Notes: generated from the letters alone by a model not told the origin. Positions 34,752 through 44,842 are shown, counted from the stretch's first letter. The stretch: DNA of 51,965 nucleotides from Melioribacter sp. (GCA_012026935.1 VEPI01000172.1:1-51965); one strand, 5' to 3'. Numbers and translations: made by a program.

Positions 34752-37583
34752 TCAATGTGCGTCCAACCAATTATCACCGACACCCGTCTCGGCAACAACG
34801 GGAACATCTAACGGTAAAGCATTCTCCATAAGTTCTACAATTAAAGGACGCAGTTCTTCAACTTCATCTTTGTGTGCATCAAATACCAATTCATCGTGTA
34901 CCTGTAAAACCATCTTTGTCTTTGCTTTTCTTTTTTCCAGCTCTTTGTGAATTTTAATCATAGCAAGTTTTATCATATCAGCCGCACTTCCTTGAATCGG
35001 CATATTAATGGCAACACGTGCTTCAAATTGCTGAACAACTCTGTTCTTACTATTAATGTTTTTCAAATATCTTCTTCGTCCATAAAGAGTTTCTGCGTAT
35101 TCTTTCTTTTTGGCATTAGCAACACAGTCGTCCATGAATTTTCTTACGTTCCTAAATGATGAAAAATAACCATCAATAATATTTTTTGCTTCTGCATGTG
35201 TAATTCCCAATCGGGTTTTCAGACCGAATGGACCAAGTCCATATAGAATTCCAAAATTCACCTCCTTAGCTTTGCGTCGCATATCTTGTGTAACATCTTT
35301 TGGATCAACTTTGAAAATTAAAGCGGCAGTTCTTCTATGAATATCTTCTCCCGATTTGAATGCTTTGGTTAGAGTTTCATCCTTGCAGATACTTGCCATA
35401 ATTCTTAATTCGATCTGGCTGTAATCTGCAGAAAGAATTACGTGATTTTTATCCCGAGGCACAAAAGCTTTGCGGATTTCTTTACCAAGATCAGTTCTGA
35501 TTGGAATATTTTGAAGATTTGGATCGTTGCTTGAAAGTCTTCCCGTTGAAACAGCAGCTTGATTGTAAGATGTATGTAATCTTCCGGTGCTGGGATGAAT
35601 CAACAGGGGAAGTGAATCTGCGTAAGTTGATTTTAATTTTGATACTTGACGGTAATCGGAAATTATATCAATGATAGGATGTGTGCCGCGTAAAGATTCC
35701 AAAGATTTTGCATCTGTAGAATATCCGGTTTTGGTTTTAGTTGTCTGCGGGAGTTTTAGTTTATCAAAAAGTATTTTTTGAAGTTGTTGAGTGGAATTTA
35801 TATTAAAATTCTCTCCGGCATGATTTATTATTTCTTTGGAATAGTCTTCGAGTAAAATTTGTAAATCATCGCTAAATATTTTTAAACTCTTGGTATCAAT
35901 TCTTATTCCTGTCCGTTCCATATCTTCCAACACCGGTACAAGAGGGAATTCAATATCATATGCCAGTTTTTCTAATTTCTCTTTTCTTAGTTGTTTATCG
36001 AGAAGTTCATAAAGTCTAAATGTTATATCTGCATCTTCTGCGGAATAATCCGAAAGCTGATTCGGATCTACCTCAAAAATATTTTCGGGATTCTTTTTAG
36101 ACCCGATTAAATCACTAAGTGGAATTGGTTTGTACTTTAAATACTTTTCTGATAAATCATCCATGCCGTGTTTTTGATCCGGATCAATAACATAACTGGC
36201 AAGCATTGTATCGAAATAAAAATTCTTTACATCAATTCCGTAATGACGGAGTACCCCAATATCATACTTACCGTTTTGGCAGACCTTTTTAATTTTATTA
36301 TTCTCAAAAACGGGTTTGAACAATTTTACAAAATCATCTGTAGGTAAACGGTCGGACATATCGGTCGCAAATAGGGAAGAAGATTCAGCTGAAGGATTTG
36401 TTGCAACAAAAAATGCCTCTTTCGGTTTTACTGCAAATGAACATCCGGCAAGATTAACATTTAAAGTATCAAGACCGTCTGTTTCGGTATCGAAGACAAA
36501 TAATTCACTATCTAATAATTTCTGTACAAGTTCTTTAGCGTCTTTATAAGATAATATCAATTTATACTTCACTTTGCCTTTATCGAAAACAGCAACTTCT
36601 GAATTGTCCGTTTCCACAACAGGTTCTTCTTTTATTTTTTCTTTAATTGGTTCTTGTAAATTCTGTTCAAGAAAAAGCTTTTTTAGTTTATTTGCGAATG
36701 ATTTGAATTCAAGAATCCCGAAAATCTTTAGAAGTTTTTCAATATCGGGATTATGGAATTTTGCTTCATCAAAATTCATGTGGAATGGTGTATCGGTTTT
36801 AATTGTAGCAAGTTCTTTTGAAAGGAATGCGTTTTCTTTGCTCTCGGTAAGTTTGTTAACAATACTTGCTTTATCAATTTGGTTTAAATTTTTGTATATG
36901 TTCTCAAGCGTTTTAAATTTTTGGATTAATGGAACGGCAGTTTTAGGACCGATACCCGCAACTCCCGGTATATCATCGGACGAATCACCAACCAGTGCAA
37001 GATAATCTATCATTTGAATCGGCTCAAAACCCATTTCTTCGCGTACTTTATCTTCATCAAGAATCACAATCTCATCAGTTGATTTCCCCGGTTTTACGAC
37101 CCTAATATTTTCTGAAATTAGTTGAATGTAGTCTTTATCCGGAGTGATAGCATAACAATCAAAGCCTTGTTTCTCAGCTTCTTTAACTGCTGTGCCTATT
37201 AGATCATCAGCTTCGTAGCCGGGTAAAATATAAATTGGAATATTAAACGCTTCTATAATTTCTTTTATCCTTTGAATTTGCGGAATCATATCTTCAGGCA
37301 TTGCTTCGCGGGATGATTTATAATGCTCATACCTCTCATGTCTAAAAGTTTTTTCTTTTGAATCAAAACCGACTGCGAGGTAATCCGGTTTGGTGTCTTC
37401 TATAATTTTGAAGAGTTGATTCAGAAATCCAAAAACTGCGGATGTTGGTTCTCCGCCGGCTGTTACAAGAGGACGGGAGATAAAAGCATAGTATCCCTTG
37501 TAAGCGAGTGCCATGGCATCAATAATTACAAATTTTCTCTTTATAGAATTTTTACTGTTAGTTGTTTTTTTAACGGTGCCCAT
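34752..37583 (-). CDS. polA: DNA polymerase I
   Basis: Repair polymerase that also removes Okazaki primers. N-terminal 5'-3' nuclease: VIIDAMALAYKGYYAF and GYEADDLIGTAVKEAE, then TPDKDYIQLI. The 3'-5' exonuclease keeps its catalytic Asp/Glu in FDTETDGLD, so proofreading is likely active. The polymerase has SADYSQIELRIMA, EVNFGILYGLGPFGL and VLQVHDELVFD. I choose ATG 37583 (943 aa; MGTVKKTTNSK). An earlier ATG at 37658 would leave only 13 bases to the divergent gene at 37672 and adds an unconserved leader. Confidence 0.94.
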   Translation of the reverse strand: MGTVKKTTNSKNSIKRKFVIIDAMALAYKGYYAFISRPLVTAGGEPTSAVFGFLNQLFKIIEDTKPDYLAVGFDSKEKTFRHERYEHYKSSREAMPEDMIPQIQRIKEIIEAFNIPIYILPGYEADDLIGTAVKEAEKQGFDCYAITPDKDYIQLISENIRVVKPGKSTDEIVILDEDKVREEMGFEPIQMIDYLALVGDSSDDIPGVAGIGPKTAVPLIQKFKTLENIYKNLNQIDKASIVNKLTESKENAFLSKELATIKTDTPFHMNFDEAKFHNPDIEKLLKIFGILEFKSFANKLKKLFLEQNLQEPIKEKIKEEPVVETDNSEVAVFDKGKVKYKLILSYKDAKELVQKLLDSELFVFDTETDGLDTLNVNLAGCSFAVKPKEAFFVATNPSAESSSLFATDMSDRLPTDDFVKLFKPVFENNKIKKVCQNGKYDIGVLRHYGIDVKNFYFDTMLASYVIDPDQKHGMDDLSEKYLKYKPIPLSDLIGSKKNPENIFEVDPNQLSDYSAEDADITFRLYELLDKQLRKEKLEKLAYDIEFPLVPVLEDMERTGIRIDTKSLKIFSDDLQILLEDYSKEIINHAGENFNINSTQQLQKILFDKLKLPQTTKTKTGYSTDAKSLESLRGTHPIIDIISDYRQVSKLKSTYADSLPLLIHPSTGRLHTSYNQAAVSTGRLSSNDPNLQNIPIRTDLGKEIRKAFVPRDKNHVILSADYSQIELRIMASICKDETLTKAFKSGEDIHRRTAALIFKVDPKDVTQDMRRKAKEVNFGILYGLGPFGLKTRLGITHAEAKNIIDGYFSSFRNVRKFMDDCVANAKKKEYAETLYGRRRYLKNINSKNRVVQQFEARVAINMPIQGSAADMIKLAMIKIHKELEKRKAKTKMVLQVHDELVFDAHKDEVEELRPLIVELMENALPLDVPVVAETGVGDNWLDAH

Positions 37584-37671
37584 CTTAACTCGTTTAGTTA
37601 TTTTGGTTATATTTTCAATAGAGAATATAGTTACATTCACACAATATCTACAAAACAATAGGACATTCTTT

Positions 37672-38703
37672 ATGCGGATCCTTTTAAGAGTAATTATTAC
37701 ACTTGTTTTTTTTCTGCCTTTTATTTCAAATTGTCAAAATGCTCAAAGAGATTCCTTTTACGTTGCGAATTGGAACCTTGAAAATTTGTTCGATACAATT
37801 GATGATCCAATTAAGGATGATAAAGAATTCTTGCCTGATTCACCTCACCGTTGGGATGACGAAAAGTATGAGCAAAAACTTTCCAATCTGGCAAAAGTTA
37901 TTAATTACATGAATAACGGATGCGGCCCGGATATTTTATCAGTTGAGGAAGTTGAAAATATAAATGTTCTTAAAAGACTGATCTATGAATTAAGAGACAG
38001 AGATTATATTGTTGCCCACAGAGATTCTCCGGATACAAGAGGAATTGATGTAGGGCTACTCTATGATAGAAGTATATTTGATATTGACAGCTTGGCTGCA
38101 ATCCATGTAGAACTTCCTGATCACATCCCAACGCGGGATATTCTTCACGTAGTTTTGATCCATAAAAAGAGTAAAGAAAAAATTCATATTTATGTTAATC
38201 ATTGGCCGTCAAGAAGGGGCGGGGAACAAAAATCGAATATTAATCGTGTGACAGCGGCGGAAGTTTTAAAATGTAGTTTGGATACGCTTACATCCACTTC
38301 GCCAAAAAGTAATGTAATTATCCTTGGCGATTTTAACGATGAACCGAATAATGAATCCGTTGAACGGTATTTAGGTGCAAAAGATTTTAATTGCAACGAT
38401 AAAACAAATTCAGCATTTGTTAATCTGGCCTATAAAAAATTTTCTAATAAAGAAGGATCATATCTTTTCGGTGGAAAGTTTGATATGATTGATCAAATAA
38501 TTATTTCCACAACTTTTCTTGATGGAAATCGTCTTGAGTATGAATGTAATTCGTTTGATGTTATTAAACCGCCGTTTATGATATCACAAGAGGGGAATCG
38601 AAAGGGTGGTGCAATTCCAACTTTTAATGGAAATATTTATGTCGGCGGTTATAGTGATCACTATCCCGTTGGTGCAAAATTCAGAGTGAAAGGGAAAGAA
38701 TGA
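37672..38703 (+). CDS. secreted endonuclease/exonuclease/phosphatase-family protein
   Basis: A metal-dependent hydrolase of the EEP superfamily, exported: residues 1-19 are hydrophobic and end in ISNCQNAQ, which may be a signal peptide or an imperfect lipobox. Catalytic blocks are WNLENLFDT, LSVEEVENI (Glu), HRDSPDTRGIDVGLLY, VNHWPSRRGGEQ, ILGDFNDEPN and YSDHYPVGA, i.e. the complete Asn/Glu/Asp/His set. The 343-aa length fits nuclease or phosphodiesterase members. It overlaps the following SDR by 4 bases (ATGA). Substrate, whether DNA or a phosphoester, is undetermined. Confidence 0.84.
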   Translation: MRILLRVIITLVFFLPFISNCQNAQRDSFYVANWNLENLFDTIDDPIKDDKEFLPDSPHRWDDEKYEQKLSNLAKVINYMNNGCGPDILSVEEVENINVLKRLIYELRDRDYIVAHRDSPDTRGIDVGLLYDRSIFDIDSLAAIHVELPDHIPTRDILHVVLIHKKSKEKIHIYVNHWPSRRGGEQKSNINRVTAAEVLKCSLDTLTSTSPKSNVIILGDFNDEPNNESVERYLGAKDFNCNDKTNSAFVNLAYKKFSNKEGSYLFGGKFDMIDQIIISTTFLDGNRLEYECNSFDVIKPPFMISQEGNRKGGAIPTFNGNIYVGGYSDHYPVGAKFRVKGKE

Positions 38704-39386
38704 AATTCGAAAAAGTATTTCTTTTGTTTGGAGCTTCCGGTGATTTGGGAAGGACGGCAGTTGATTATTTTTTAAATCAAGATTACGATCAATATTATTT
38801 TTTTACGCGCAAAATATTTGAAGTGAAATCCGCTAAAAAAAATAAGGTTATTTTAATTTCTGATATGACCGGCGAAGAAAATGTTGCACAGGCTTTTCAA
38901 AATGTTATTCCGAAAGACGGTGAAAATTATTTTTTATTTGATACAATAGGTGCTTATACAGGCGGTGAATCAATAGCAGATACCCAGTACGCAGACTTCT
39001 TAAAAATGCTTAACATAAATCTTTGTACTGCTTTCTTAATATCAAAATATTTCTATAAACTAGTCGAACATTCTAACGGTTCTTCGATTTGTTTTACAAG
39101 CGCACAATCAAGTATGCATCCGGAAGAAAATAGAGCCGCTTATAATATTTCCAAACACGCACTTAATTTTTTAGTTAGAACATTATCATTTGAGGGGAAG
39201 AAAATTAATTTAAGCGCTAACGCCGTTGCACCGTACATTATTGATAGTGCTGAAAATCGTGAATGGGTCAAAGATACGGCACAATTGGTTACAACTTCTG
39301 AAATTTGCAATGTAGCTCATTCTTTTTTTCAAAACTTTAAAACTGTTACGGGAAATATTGTTGAACTTCCAGGAAGTATCGGTTGA
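38700..39386 (+). CDS. short-chain dehydrogenase/reductase
   Basis: NAD(P)-binding Rossmann oxidoreductase of 228 aa. The cofactor loop is FGASGDLGRTA (family TGxxxGxG type), the catalytic Tyr-Lys pair appears in AAYNISKHAL, and the Ser lies in FTSAQSSMHP. A segment NAVAPYIIDSAEN matches the usual NAVAPG...T stretch. It starts inside the stop of the preceding gene (ATGA) and ends 53 bases before yqeY. Substrate not deducible. Confidence 0.82.
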   Translation: MKFEKVFLLFGASGDLGRTAVDYFLNQDYDQYYFFTRKIFEVKSAKKNKVILISDMTGEENVAQAFQNVIPKDGENYFLFDTIGAYTGGESIADTQYADFLKMLNINLCTAFLISKYFYKLVEHSNGSSICFTSAQSSMHPEENRAAYNISKHALNFLVRTLSFEGKKINLSANAVAPYIIDSAENREWVKDTAQLVTTSEICNVAHSFFQNFKTVTGNIVELPGSIG

Positions 39387-39439
39387 AATGGTTATTTTGT
39401 TTTTATAAAATAAATTTTATCTGAATAAATGGAGTATAC

Positions 39440-39892
39440 ATGAGTTTAAGTGAAAAAATAAATCAAGACTTAAAAGCTTCGATGCGTTCCGGAGACAAAA
39501 TTCGTTTAGAGACGATTCGTTCCATACGTGCTTTGATTCTAGAATTTGAAAAAAGCGGAAGCGGCAAAGACTTAACTCCCGAAGAAGAAATAAAAATGCT
39601 TACATCTGCGGCAAAGAAAAGGAAAGAATCAATCGAGCAGTTCCGCAACGGAGGCAGAAACGAACTTGCAGAAAAAGAGGAAGCAGAATTGAAGATCATT
39701 GAAGAATATTTGCCGAAACAACTTTCATCGGATGAAATTTTAGAAGAGATAAAGAAAATAGCTCTTGAGGTCGGTGCAAAAGTAAAAGAAGATTTCCCAA
39801 AATTAATGCCCGCTGCCGCAAAAGCACTAAAAGGCAGAGCAGATGGGAAAATTGTTAAAGAGATCGTTGAAAAATTATTGAGCGGTAATTGA
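39440..39892 (+). CDS. GatB/YqeY-domain protein
   Basis: A 150-aa helical protein of the YqeY family, related to the tail domain of the GatB subunit of aspartyl/glutamyl-tRNA amidotransferase. It has the pattern KINQDLKASMRSGDKIRLET followed by SIRALILEFEK, KRKESIEQFRNGGRNELAEKE and EYLPKQLS, typical of the family. The ATG at 39440 follows a GGAG element by a few bases. Its stop overlaps the start of cvpA as TTGA. The role in bacteria is poorly defined; tRNA-related activity is inferred from the domain. Confidence 0.88.
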   Translation: MSLSEKINQDLKASMRSGDKIRLETIRSIRALILEFEKSGSGKDLTPEEEIKMLTSAAKKRKESIEQFRNGGRNELAEKEEAELKIIEEYLPKQLSSDEILEEIKKIALEVGAKVKEDFPKLMPAAAKALKGRADGKIVKEIVEKLLSGN

Positions 39893-40377
39893 ATTATCTT
39901 GATTATATAATCATCGTTATAATACTGATCGGGTTTTTACTCGGGTTTAAGGACGGACTTGTAAGAAAGATCATTGGATTACTAGGATTAATTTTCGGGA
40001 TTGGATTAGCTTTTCAGTTTTCGGGAAGCGTCGGCAAATTGCTGGTTCGCTTTTTCAACAACGATGAATATTTATCAAGTGTTATAGCGGGTATTTTAAT
40101 ATTTTTAATTGTAATTCTAATTGCGACAATAATTAAAAGAATTGTGCATCCGTTCGATAAAGTAAACCGTTTAATCAATCAAGTCCTTGGCGGAGTTATA
40201 GGCGCTGTTCAGATTATTTATTTTATGAGTGCACTATTTTTATTTCTAAATATTTTTGGATTTCCAAAAACCGAACAAAAAAATAATTCGTTTTCCTACA
40301 ACTTTGTTCTTAATTTGATTCCGAAGACAATAGATTTGGCGATGGGTCAGAAATCAAAAGCATCTGATTATTTCTAA
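39889..40377 (+). CDS. CvpA-family membrane protein
   Basis: A 162-aa integral membrane protein with four hydrophobic segments, opening with LDYIIIVIILIGFLLGFKDG, where the GFxxGxxxG/R-like start (GFKDGLVRKI) is typical of CvpA. A central stretch GILIFLIVILIATIIKRI is followed by a short basic loop, and the tail is hydrophilic (SKASDYF). The start is TTG 39889, overlapping the YqeY stop in TTGA. CvpA is linked to colicin V production and envelope stress in enterobacteria; its role here is not established. Confidence 0.8.
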   Translation: MNYLDYIIIVIILIGFLLGFKDGLVRKIIGLLGLIFGIGLAFQFSGSVGKLLVRFFNNDEYLSSVIAGILIFLIVILIATIIKRIVHPFDKVNRLINQVLGGVIGAVQIIYFMSALFLFLNIFGFPKTEQKNNSFSYNFVLNLIPKTIDLAMGQKSKASDYF

Positions 40378-40439
40378 AAATATATAGAAGAAAACGACAT
40401 TGATAATCCATCGCAAATTGAATCGCACCAGAAAAAATA

Positions 40440-42788
40440 ATGATTACTAAAGACGTTTTAGAAAAATTAGAGTTCTATAAAGTTATAACTCATATTGAGA
40501 AGTATTGCTCAACAGATAATGGCAGAAGTGCAATTCAAAATTTAGTTCCGCTTGAATCTATTGATGAAATAAAAAAAAACGGTGAGCAGGTAAACGAAGC
40601 AAAAGAAATTCTTATCAAGAATGATATACCTCCATTTGAATATTTACCCGATCTCAATGAAGTTCTTTCACGAAGCAGAATTGAAGGTTCAGTTCTAACT
40701 TCAAAACAAATTTTAGATGTTTTAAAACTGGCTGAAACTTCACGCAAACTTTTTCAATTCTTAAAATCAAAAGATAATTCAGAAACATATTTAGGGGAAT
40801 TTTCCGATCAACTCTTAGTTGATAAAGTATTTGAACATCAGATTGGGAAAGTGTTTACCGAGAATGGTGAGATTAGAGACGATGCAAGTCCAAAGCTTAA
40901 AGAGATTCGAATTGAGATAAGAGAAAAAGATGCTGCGCTTCGTAAACAGGTTCAAAAATTATTGAAGCAGCTAAGCGATTCTTATTTAGTTCAAGAAGAA
41001 TATATAACTCAACGTGACGGCAGAATTGTTCTGCCTGTAAAGTCGGAACACAAACGGCACGTTAGAGGATTTGTTCATTCTGAGTCTTCAACGGGGCAGA
41101 CTGTGTACATAGAACCCGAAGAAACTTTGGAATTGAATAATGAAATCTTGTCGCTCAGCTTTGCCGAAAAAAGAGAGATAGAAAAAATATTAAGAGTATT
41201 AACTGAAAGAATCGGGCAAATAAGCATTGAGTTAAAAAAATCGCTTCAAGCTATTGCCAAATTGGATTCAATATTTTCTCGTGCAAAATACTCAATAGAA
41301 ATTATCGGCTCGCATCCGGGATTTAATGAAGACAAACCCTTCGCTTTCATTGATGCGCGCCATCCAATTTTGATAAAACGGATCGGGCATAAGAATACTG
41401 TACCTATGAATTTGAAGATGGATAACGTAAATGTTATTCTTATTACAGGACCGAATGCAGGCGGTAAAACAGTGACTCTGAAAACAACCGGTTTATTGAT
41501 CTGTCTTGCTCTTGCAGGTATTCCAATTTCGGCACATCCGGATTCCAATTTTCATTTTGTCGAAAAAGTTTTGGTTGATATAGGAGATGCGCAATCCATT
41601 GAAGATGATCTTAGTACTTTTAGTTCACATCTAAAAAATATTAAACATATTAGCGAAGAAGCTAATGATAAAACTTTAATAGTTCTTGATGAGATCGGGA
41701 CAGGAACAGATCCGGCAGAAGGATCGGCTATTGCTACCGGAATATTAATTACACTCCGTGATAAAGGAGCGAAAGTTTTAGCAACCACACATCACGGAAG
41801 TTTGAAATTAATTGCAAACCAGTTGGATAAATTTCAGAATGCTTCTATGGAATTTGATACCGATGAATTGAAACCGACATACAAATTTAATCAAGGAATG
41901 CCCGGCTCAAGTTATGCTTTCGAGGTTGCTAACAGAATCGGGTTTGATGAAAAATTTATTACTCTTGCAAAAGAGTATTTGGATACCGACAAAACCAAAA
42001 TTGAAGATTTTCTTGTGTCGCTTGAAAAGAAATCAAAAAACTTAAAAGAACAATTAAATAAAATCGAAAGAGAGAATTCCAGACTGAAGGGATTAACAAA
42101 TCTTTATCAAGACAAGATTGAAAAACTTGAGCAGCAGAAAAAAGAAATTTTAGCTCAAACGAAAGAGAAAGCTGAAACTTATTTGAGTGAGGTAAACAAA
42201 AAGGTAGAGGAATCAATAAGAAATATCCGCGAGTCGCAGGCTAAGAAAGAAGTAATTAAAGAAGAAAAAATGAAGATTGAAGAGATCAAAAAAGAAAGTA
42301 CCATAATCTTTAAGAAGGAGAAGAAGACTAAAGACGAAAAAGTTGAATTGACGAAAGGAGATTATGCTTCGATAAAGGATACAACTTCGGTTGGAGTGAT
42401 CGAAGAAATTAATAAAGAAAAAAATAAAGCTGTGCTTAGTGTTGGTACGCTAAAAATCAAAACAAAATATTCTGATTTGGTTCCGGCCAGGAAATCTGAA
42501 ATTGATCATAGAGAAAAAAAATCATTTAGTTTAAATCAAGATGAAATAAGTTATCGTCTGGATATTCGCGGTAAAAGAGCTGACGAAGCCGAGTTCGAAA
42601 TAATAAAATTTTTGGATAACACCTACGTTGGTGGCGCTGACCGTGTTGAAATACTTCATGGAAAAGGTACAGGTGCGCTCAAACAATTAGTTCATGGAAT
42701 TTTGAGGAATAATCATTCCGTTAAAAATTACTATTTTGCAAATATTGAATATGGCGGTGATGGTATCACTATAGTTGAATTCAAATAA
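40440..42788 (+). CDS. mutS2: endonuclease MutS2 (ribosome-rescue/recombination ATPase)
   Basis: MutS2 blocks recombination and in some bacteria rescues collided ribosomes. The 782-aa protein has the MutS-type ATPase: ITGPNAGGKTVTLKT (Walker A), LIVLDEIGTGTDPAEG (Walker B and signature), and THHGSLK. A long charged coiled coil covers about 520-640. The C-terminal Smr domain carries LDIRGKRADEAE and HGKGTGALKQLV, which mark the nuclease core. The absence of MutS N-terminal mismatch domains is normal for MutS2. It is 3 bases upstream of accC. Confidence 0.94.
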   Translation: MITKDVLEKLEFYKVITHIEKYCSTDNGRSAIQNLVPLESIDEIKKNGEQVNEAKEILIKNDIPPFEYLPDLNEVLSRSRIEGSVLTSKQILDVLKLAETSRKLFQFLKSKDNSETYLGEFSDQLLVDKVFEHQIGKVFTENGEIRDDASPKLKEIRIEIREKDAALRKQVQKLLKQLSDSYLVQEEYITQRDGRIVLPVKSEHKRHVRGFVHSESSTGQTVYIEPEETLELNNEILSLSFAEKREIEKILRVLTERIGQISIELKKSLQAIAKLDSIFSRAKYSIEIIGSHPGFNEDKPFAFIDARHPILIKRIGHKNTVPMNLKMDNVNVILITGPNAGGKTVTLKTTGLLICLALAGIPISAHPDSNFHFVEKVLVDIGDAQSIEDDLSTFSSHLKNIKHISEEANDKTLIVLDEIGTGTDPAEGSAIATGILITLRDKGAKVLATTHHGSLKLIANQLDKFQNASMEFDTDELKPTYKFNQGMPGSSYAFEVANRIGFDEKFITLAKEYLDTDKTKIEDFLVSLEKKSKNLKEQLNKIERENSRLKGLTNLYQDKIEKLEQQKKEILAQTKEKAETYLSEVNKKVEESIRNIRESQAKKEVIKEEKMKIEEIKKESTIIFKKEKKTKDEKVELTKGDYASIKDTTSVGVIEEINKEKNKAVLSVGTLKIKTKYSDLVPARKSEIDHREKKSFSLNQDEISYRLDIRGKRADEAEFEIIKFLDNTYVGGADRVEILHGKGTGALKQLVHGILRNNHSVKNYYFANIEYGGDGITIVEFK

Positions 42789-42791
42789 TTT

Positions 42792-44288
42792 ATGATTAAA
42801 AAAATACTAATTGCTAACCGCGGTGAAATTGCTCATCGAATAATTAAAGCCTGCAGAGAATTAAATATTACTTCTGCAGCAATTTATTCCGAAGCAGATA
42901 AATTAGCTTTACACGTTCGAAGAGCAGATGAAGCTTATCTTATTGGACCGTCACCTGCAAGCGAATCGTACCTTAACAAAGAAAAAATTATAAAGCTGGC
43001 AAAAGAAATTGGGGCAGATGCAATTCATCCAGGATATGGTTTCTTATCTGAAAATGCAGAATTTATTCGAATGGTAGAAGAATCGGGAATAATTTTTATC
43101 GGTCCTTCTTCAAAATCAGTTAAGATGATGGGAGAGAAAACATCAGCAAGAAGATTAATGAAGGCTAATAATGTTCCGATAGTACCCGGTACAACAGAAC
43201 CAATAAAAAATATTGAGGAAGGGAAAAAGATTTCTTCCGAAATCGGTTATCCGGTTATGCTTAAAGCCGCGGCAGGTGGTGGCGGAAAAGGAATGCGAAA
43301 AATTTCCTATGATGAAGAATTTGAATCTGCATACAATCGTGCAAAGAATGAATCACTAAAAGCTTTTGGCAATGATGACGTTTACATCGAAAAATTTATC
43401 GAGCGTCCGAAACATATAGAAGTACAAATTTTTGCAGATAAATTCGGAAATTATATTCATCTCTTTGAAAGAGAATGTTCTATTCAGAGAAGACATCAAA
43501 AAGTTGTTGAAGAAGCTCCATCAATAGCAGTTGATGAAGCGACAAGGAAGAAAATTACAACTGCAGCAATTGATGCTGCAAAAGCTTGCAATTATTTTAA
43601 CGCCGGTACAATTGAATTCTTGATGGACTCAAATAAAAATTTTTATTTTCTTGAAATGAATACACGCCTTCAAGTTGAACATCCGGTTACAGAAATGATT
43701 ACGGGAATTGATATAGTCAAACTGCAAATAAAAATTGCATCCGGCGAAAAACTTTCTCTGCAACAAAAAGATATTAAAATTCATGGTCATTCTGTTGAAT
43801 GCAGAATCTATGCCGAAGATGTTGATAACAATTTTGCTCCGTCTACAGGCAAAATTGTTCATCACCGTTTAACTTCCGGCCCGGGAATCCGGATTGACAG
43901 AGGAATAGATGTAATGAGTGAGGTACCGATCTATTACGACCCTATGTTATCAAAAGTTATCGCTTGGGGTATTGACCGGGAAGAAGCGGTTGTAAGAATG
44001 CAGAGAGCCTTGGGAGAATATCAAATCAGCGGAGTTGTCACAAACATTCCGGTCTTCAGATGGATACTTAATCAAAAAATATTTTTAGAGGGAACATTCG
44101 ATATCAATTTTCTTGATAACGAATTCATGCCGCTTGTCCCGGATAAATGGAAAGATACTTCATCGGTAGAGTATGAAGAAATTGCTGCAGTACTTTCAGC
44201 ATTATTGAAATCACAAGAATTGGAATTATCAGTATCAAAAAATCATATTGATTCCAGTAATTTATGGCGGGATCAGAATTATGAATGA
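42792..44288 (+). CDS. biotin carboxylase subunit of an acyl-CoA carboxylase
   Basis: ATP-grasp enzyme that carboxylates biotin with bicarbonate. The 498-aa protein opens with KKILIANRGEIAHRIIKACRE and has KAAAGGGGKGMR (ATP lid), FIERPKHIEVQIFAD, ERECSIQRRHQKVVEEAPS and FLEMNTRLQVEHPVTE. The extra C-terminal part beyond about 450 is typical of acyl-CoA carboxylase alpha subunits rather than the short AccC of fatty-acid synthesis. Its stop overlaps the biotin carrier by 8 bases. The carboxyltransferase partner is probably the gene at 7.7 kb. Confidence 0.93.
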   Translation: MIKKILIANRGEIAHRIIKACRELNITSAAIYSEADKLALHVRRADEAYLIGPSPASESYLNKEKIIKLAKEIGADAIHPGYGFLSENAEFIRMVEESGIIFIGPSSKSVKMMGEKTSARRLMKANNVPIVPGTTEPIKNIEEGKKISSEIGYPVMLKAAAGGGGKGMRKISYDEEFESAYNRAKNESLKAFGNDDVYIEKFIERPKHIEVQIFADKFGNYIHLFERECSIQRRHQKVVEEAPSIAVDEATRKKITTAAIDAAKACNYFNAGTIEFLMDSNKNFYFLEMNTRLQVEHPVTEMITGIDIVKLQIKIASGEKLSLQQKDIKIHGHSVECRIYAEDVDNNFAPSTGKIVHHRLTSGPGIRIDRGIDVMSEVPIYYDPMLSKVIAWGIDREEAVVRMQRALGEYQISGVVTNIPVFRWILNQKIFLEGTFDINFLDNEFMPLVPDKWKDTSSVEYEEIAAVLSALLKSQELELSVSKNHIDSSNLWRDQNYE

Positions 44289-44781
44289 TATGATAATTAC
44301 CGTCAATAATAGAAAACGTTCTATCAGAATCAATAACGGTAATGAAATAGAAATCAACAACAGTAAAGTTCCCGTTGAGGTATCACAAATAAATAACAGC
44401 TCTTATTTGCTGAAGTTTGGAAATAAAATTTTTGAAATAACAGCCCATAAATTAGAGAAAGAGAAATATGGAATATTAATTGACGGTTCATATTTTGATG
44501 TCTTGGTACGTACTCAGCTTCAGGAAAATGCAAATGATCTTCAAAAAAATAAAAATGTTTCATCCAAGAAATTGAATATTAAGGCACCTATGCCGGGGCT
44601 GCTGTTGAAACTGAAAAAAAATATCGGTGATTTGGTAACAGCCGGTGAGCCGTTGTTAATCCTTGAAGCAATGAAAATGGAGAATGAAATTCGATCGCCT
44701 GTCAATGGAATAATAAAAGAAATCCTATTTAAGGAAGGACAGTCGGTAGAAAAGAATTCCATTATTCTGACATTTGAATAA
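44281..44781 (+). CDS. biotin carboxyl carrier protein
   Basis: Carries biotin between the carboxylase and carboxyltransferase active sites. The 166-aa protein has an N-terminal region of beta strands (about 1-80) and a C-terminal biotinyl domain with APMPGLLLKLKKNIGD and EAMKMENEI; Lys132 is the biotinylation site. I choose ATG 44281, which overlaps the biotin carboxylase stop; a longer frame from an earlier start would run through the carboxylase tail and lacks support. The tail NSIILTFE is the usual end of this family. Confidence 0.93.
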   Translation: MNDMIITVNNRKRSIRINNGNEIEINNSKVPVEVSQINNSSYLLKFGNKIFEITAHKLEKEKYGILIDGSYFDVLVRTQLQENANDLQKNKNVSSKKLNIKAPMPGLLLKLKKNIGDLVTAGEPLLILEAMKMENEIRSPVNGIIKEILFKEGQSVEKNSIILTFE

Positions 44782-44842
44782 GAAATCTTATTTGCTTTTA
44801 GAATACATTTACTTATATTTTCTAAGAAATTAATTCATTCAA

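Noticed and set aside
36574-37005. A 143-residue plus-strand frame inside polA
   Set aside because: It is opposite the conserved polA nuclease/linker region, has low-complexity Ser/Phe content and no recognisable motif.
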